From positions 1 through 33,721 of the forward strand of contig NZ_FOKZ01000031.1 in the NCBI RefSeq assembly GCF_900112285.1: 33,721 bases of DNA. The letters run 5' to 3'. Source of the DNA: Polaromonas sp. OV174. GTDB taxonomy: Bacteria; Pseudomonadota; Gammaproteobacteria; Burkholderiales; Burkholderiaceae_C. Below, in pieces: positions 31,221-33,721 of this stretch (the stretch's first letter is position 1; each line of letters opens with the position of its first letter). The translations under genes were made by a program, and so were the position numbers. A model generated the notes under the pieces. That model was not told where the DNA came from and ran no database searches. It saw only the letters and a list, made by a program, of their open reading frames with translations.

Positions 31221-32192
31221 TTACTCGAGCTTGAGATTGGCCGACTGAACCACTTTTTTGTAGACGTCGAACTCAGCCTTGATCTGCGCCGAAAACTGCT
31301 CTGGCGTGTTGGCAACAATCAGTGAACCGGTGTCTTCGATGCGCTTGCGCACTGCCGGATCTTCCAGCGCCTTCTTCACCCCGGCGCTGACCTTGTCGAC
31401 CACTTCCTTGGGCAGGCCCTTGGGGCCCAGGATGCCGTAATAAGCCATGCGATTGACTGGCTCCAGACCGACTTCCTTGAAGGTCGGCACATCGGGCAAC
31501 ACGGCCAGACGCTGCGGCGCCGCCACCACGATGGGGATCAGGCGCTTTTGCTGAATGAAAGGCAGCGCGGAAGGCAGGTTGTCAAAAATCATGTTGACCT
31601 GACCGGCCACCGTGTCGTTCAGCGCCGGGCCGGCGCCGCGGTAGGGAATGTGCGTCACAAAGGTGCCGCTCAAGCCTTTATACAACTCCATTTGCAGGTG
31701 GCCAATGCCGCCTGTGCCCGAGGATGAATAGGAGTATTTACCGGGATTTTTCTTCAGTTCGGCCACGAACTCCTTGTAGTTCCTGGCGGGGAAGCTGGGG
31801 TGCACCGCAATGATGTTGGGCGTGGCCGCGATATTGATGATGGGCGTGAAGTCCGTCAGCGGGTTATAGGAAATCTTGGGATTGATGGCCGGATTGGCGG
31901 CCGTGGTGGACACCGTGGCCACGCCCAGCGAATAGCCATCGGGAATGGCCCGGGCCGTTTCGGTCGCGCCGACCACGCCGCCGCCGCCGGCCTTGTTCTC
32001 CACGATGACGGTTTGACCCAGCGCCTTGCCCAGGGGTTCGGAAATCACCCGGGCGACGATGTCGGTGGTGCCACCAGGGGCAAACGGCACTTGCAGCTTG
32101 ATGACCTTGTTGGGATAACCCTGCGCCAGGGCCGAGCCTGCAGCGGCGCTCAGCGCCAGCGCCGACAGGGCAAACAGATAACGACGTTGCAT
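31221..32192 (-). CDS. Bug-family (TctC-like) periplasmic solute-binding receptor
   Basis: The 323-residue protein has a signal peptide MQRRYLFALSALALSAAAGS then ALAQ. The mature start YPNKVIKLQVPFAPGGTTDIVAR with GQTVIVENKAGGGGVVGA is the hallmark of the Bug/tripartite tricarboxylate receptor family, which is strongly expanded in Burkholderiales. Further motifs are SYSSSGTGGIGHLQMELYK, THIPYRGAGPALNDTVAGQV and ILGPKGLPKEVVDKV. These receptors bind small carboxylates; the ligand is unknown and no TctA/TctB genes are nearby. The ATG at 32192 behind GGAAGGAT is preferred to a TTG at 32198. It is divergent from an AEC permease. Confidence 0.93.
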   Translation of the reverse strand: MQRRYLFALSALALSAAAGSALAQGYPNKVIKLQVPFAPGGTTDIVARVISEPLGKALGQTVIVENKAGGGGVVGATETARAIPDGYSLGVATVSTTAANPAINPKISYNPLTDFTPIINIAATPNIIAVHPSFPARNYKEFVAELKKNPGKYSYSSSGTGGIGHLQMELYKGLSGTFVTHIPYRGAGPALNDTVAGQVNMIFDNLPSALPFIQQKRLIPIVVAAPQRLAVLPDVPTFKEVGLEPVNRMAYYGILGPKGLPKEVVDKVSAGVKKALEDPAVRKRIEDTGSLIVANTPEQFSAQIKAEFDVYKKVVQSANLKLE

Positions 32193-32311
32193 ACTCAATA
32201 TCCTTCCAATAAAACAACTGGAATGTTAAACGCAGGACATCCGCCTTTCGCTGCCAAAGCCGGAATTCGCCTAGGGGCAAACCCGCGCAAATTACGGTTA
32301 TTCTCAGCTGG

Positions 32312-33217
32312 GTGAATTACGCTCAACTCCTTTTCCCCGACTTTTCCCTGATCCTCTGCGGCTACCTGATCTGCCGCTACACCGCCCTCAACCGCACGGT
32401 CTGGGAGCAGGTGGAAAGCCTGGTTTACTACGTCCTGTTTCCGGTCCTGCTGTTCCACTCCATCGTCAAAAGTCCGCTGGATTTACTGGCAACTTCCAGC
32501 CTGATCAGTGCCGGCCTGCTGATGGGGCTGGCCGGCATCGCCATGGCCTACAGTCTGCCGCACCTGCCCTGGCTGGGCCGTCACATCGATCCGCGCGAGC
32601 ACGCAGCCAGCGCCCAGGTGGCCTTTCGCTTCAACTCCTTCATCGGTCTGGCACTGGCGGACCGGCTAGCGGGCAGTGAAGGCCTGCTGCTGATTGCGGT
32701 GCTGATTGGCGTGTGCGTGCCGCTCTTCAATGTGGCTGCCGTATGGCCCATGGCCAAGCACGCCCAGCGCGGCTTTCTGCGTGAGCTGGTGCGCAATCCA
32801 CTGATCCTGGCCACCGCCAGCGGCCTGGCGGCCAACCTGCTGGGCTTCACCCTGCCCCAGTGGCTGGAACCCACGGTGATGCGCATCGGTGCGGCCTCGC
32901 TGGCACTCGGCCTGATGGCGGCCGGCGCCGGCATGCAGTTCGGCCATTTGTCGCAGGCCAAAACCCTGGCGGTGGCGGTGCTGTCTATACGCCATCTGCT
33001 GCTGCCGCTGGTCGCTTTCGCCCTGGCCAAGGCGTTTGCCTTGTCCCTGGCGCAAACCTCCATACTGCTGGCGTTTTCCGCGCTGCCCACGGCCTCCAGC
33101 GCCTATGTGCTGGCGGCGCGCATGGGTTACAACGGCGGCTATGTCGCTGGCCTGGTGACCTTGTCCACCATGCTGGGTGTGGTGAGCTTGCCGTTTGCGC
33201 TGGGTCTGCTGCACTAG
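32312..33217 (+). CDS. AEC-family (auxin efflux carrier-like) permease
   Basis: The 301-residue protein starts at GTG 32312 and shows about ten hydrophobic helices in two halves of five. Typical features are FSLILCGYLICRY, YVLFPVLLFHSI, FRFNSFIGLALADRL, the mid-loop RGFLRELVRNPLILATASGL, and AFSALPTASSAYVLAARMGYNG with the helix-break motif of the family. AEC carriers move small carboxylates such as malate or malonate; the substrate here is unknown. Divergent placement beside a Bug-type carboxylate receptor hints at related substrates, which is inference. Confidence 0.88.
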   Translation: MNYAQLLFPDFSLILCGYLICRYTALNRTVWEQVESLVYYVLFPVLLFHSIVKSPLDLLATSSLISAGLLMGLAGIAMAYSLPHLPWLGRHIDPREHAASAQVAFRFNSFIGLALADRLAGSEGLLLIAVLIGVCVPLFNVAAVWPMAKHAQRGFLRELVRNPLILATASGLAANLLGFTLPQWLEPTVMRIGAASLALGLMAAGAGMQFGHLSQAKTLAVAVLSIRHLLLPLVAFALAKAFALSLAQTSILLAFSALPTASSAYVLAARMGYNGGYVAGLVTLSTMLGVVSLPFALGLLH

Positions 33218-33269
33218 CTTGACCTTGACCGGCCTTGCAGCAGCAGTTTGATGCGACCCAGCCGGAAAC

Positions 33270-33324
33270 GCTATTAATTAAATAGCTAGCTGCGCTCACC
33301 CATCAAGGGCTGGAGGCCAATTTC
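33270..33324 (+). repeat. Copy 7 of the 55-nt repeat
   Basis: It starts with the near-perfect hairpin GCTATTAATTAAATAGC and has a second stem CACCCATCAAGGGCTGG, ending GGCCAATTTC. It is the best-preserved intergenic copy and lies between the AEC gene and the IS1595-like element. Confidence 0.7.
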
Positions 33325-33423
33325 ACCTGATTAGCGACTTGCCTCAGACCTCCTTGGAACTCCGCGTCAAAGCTTTGCCTCCAACCAACAGGCCCAATGC
33401 ACCGGGAGGCCAAGGAGAGCGAT

Positions 33424-33721
33424 ATGTCCATGAACGCCATCCAATTCCAGCGCGGCCTGTCGCTGGCGCAATTCCATGCACAGTACGGCAGCGAGGAGCA
33501 ATGCGAGCGAGCCCTGGTGGCCGCCCGCTGGCCCCACGGCTGGCAGTGCGCGCACTGCGGTTGCAAGCGTTTTTTTCTCACGCGCAACGGCAAAGGTCGC
33601 CAGCTGTGGGAGTGTTTTATCTGCGGCTACCAGTGCTCCAGCATCGCGGGTACGGTGTTCGAGCACACCAAGCTGCCTTTGCGCACCTGGTTCCTGGCGC
33701 TGTACCTGCTGACCCAGCACA
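33424..33721 (+). CDS. IS1595-family (ISXO2-like) transposase, N-terminal part (cut by window edge)
   Basis: An ATG with a strong AAGGAGAG site (33412-33419) opens a frame that runs off the window after 99 codons. It reads MSMNAIQFQRGLSLAQFHAQ, then YGSEEQCERALVAARWPHGW, CAHCGCKRFFL, LWECFICGYQCSSIAGTVFE and TKLPLRTWFLALYLLTQ. This is the zinc-ribbon head (CxxC...CxxC) and the start of the catalytic region of IS1595-type transposases. The left end of the element should lie between about 33325 and 33423; I could not fix its inverted repeat because the right end is outside the window. Confidence 0.9.
   Translation, partial: MSMNAIQFQRGLSLAQFHAQYGSEEQCERALVAARWPHGWQCAHCGCKRFFLTRNGKGRQLWECFICGYQCSSIAGTVFEHTKLPLRTWFLALYLLTQH

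Noticed and set aside
33300..33327. GGGCTGGAGGCCAATTTC as the terminal inverted repeat of the IS1595-like element
   Set aside because: This stretch aligns with the 3' half of the 55-nt dispersed repeat seen six other times in the window, so it is not specific to the insertion sequence.

Overview
The window looks like chromosomal DNA of a betaproteobacterium of the order Burkholderiales, most likely family Comamonadaceae (Polaromonas/Rhodoferax/Acidovorax-like). This is inferred from gene content and order (parE-lytic transglycosylase-parC, dapA-bamC, coaBC-dut, pyrG-kdsA-eno-ftsB, a Bug-type receptor), from high-GC coding sequence, and from two families of dispersed non-coding repeats that I associate with this family. 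Both edges fall inside transposase genes: the tail of an IS5-type element on the left and the head of an IS1595-type element on the right. That is typical of a draft contig ending at repeated IS copies.

Positions 1-2266 are accessory DNA. They hold the IS5-like tail, a roughly 140-bp MITE-like element, two groups of direct repeats resembling transposase-binding sites of Tn7/Tni-type ends, a secreted DNA/RNA non-specific endonuclease, and one doubtful small ORF. The right end of this material lies inside comEC, the DNA-uptake channel gene, and leaves only its N-terminal part. From 3.3 to 33.3 kb the DNA is conserved housekeeping sequence.

The core reads, left to right: a RidA-family deaminase; an FMN riboswitch with a type II lumazine synthase; the parE-lytic transglycosylase-parC operon (minus strand); an MFS transporter with a tiny membrane protein; a methyltransferase; dapA-bamC-MBL hydrolase; an Ala/Pro-rich lipoprotein; a DUF7931-like gene with a RoxA-type ribosomal oxygenase, divergent from a SlyD-like FKBP isomerase; a glycine-zipper lipoprotein; the coupled coaBC-membrane protein-dut operon, divergent from pyrG-kdsA-eno-ftsB-P-loop protein; gamma carbonic anhydrase-hslO; a DUF455 ferritin-like protein and a cyclopropane fatty acid synthase-like methyltransferase; xerD; a Bug solute receptor; and an AEC permease.

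The strongest non-routine signals are these. (1) A transposon-like end has cut comEC and brings its own exported nuclease, which together would block natural transformation. (2) A 55-nt two-hairpin repeat occurs in seven copies, three of them read in frame inside conserved proteins. (3) A compact cluster of perfect hairpins lies between eno and ftsB, with a related tandem pair after the cfa-like gene. (4) An 18-bp perfect palindrome sits inside a lipoprotein promoter. (5) A small Walker A protein with a Cys cluster follows ftsB. No CRISPR array, tRNA or rRNA was seen.
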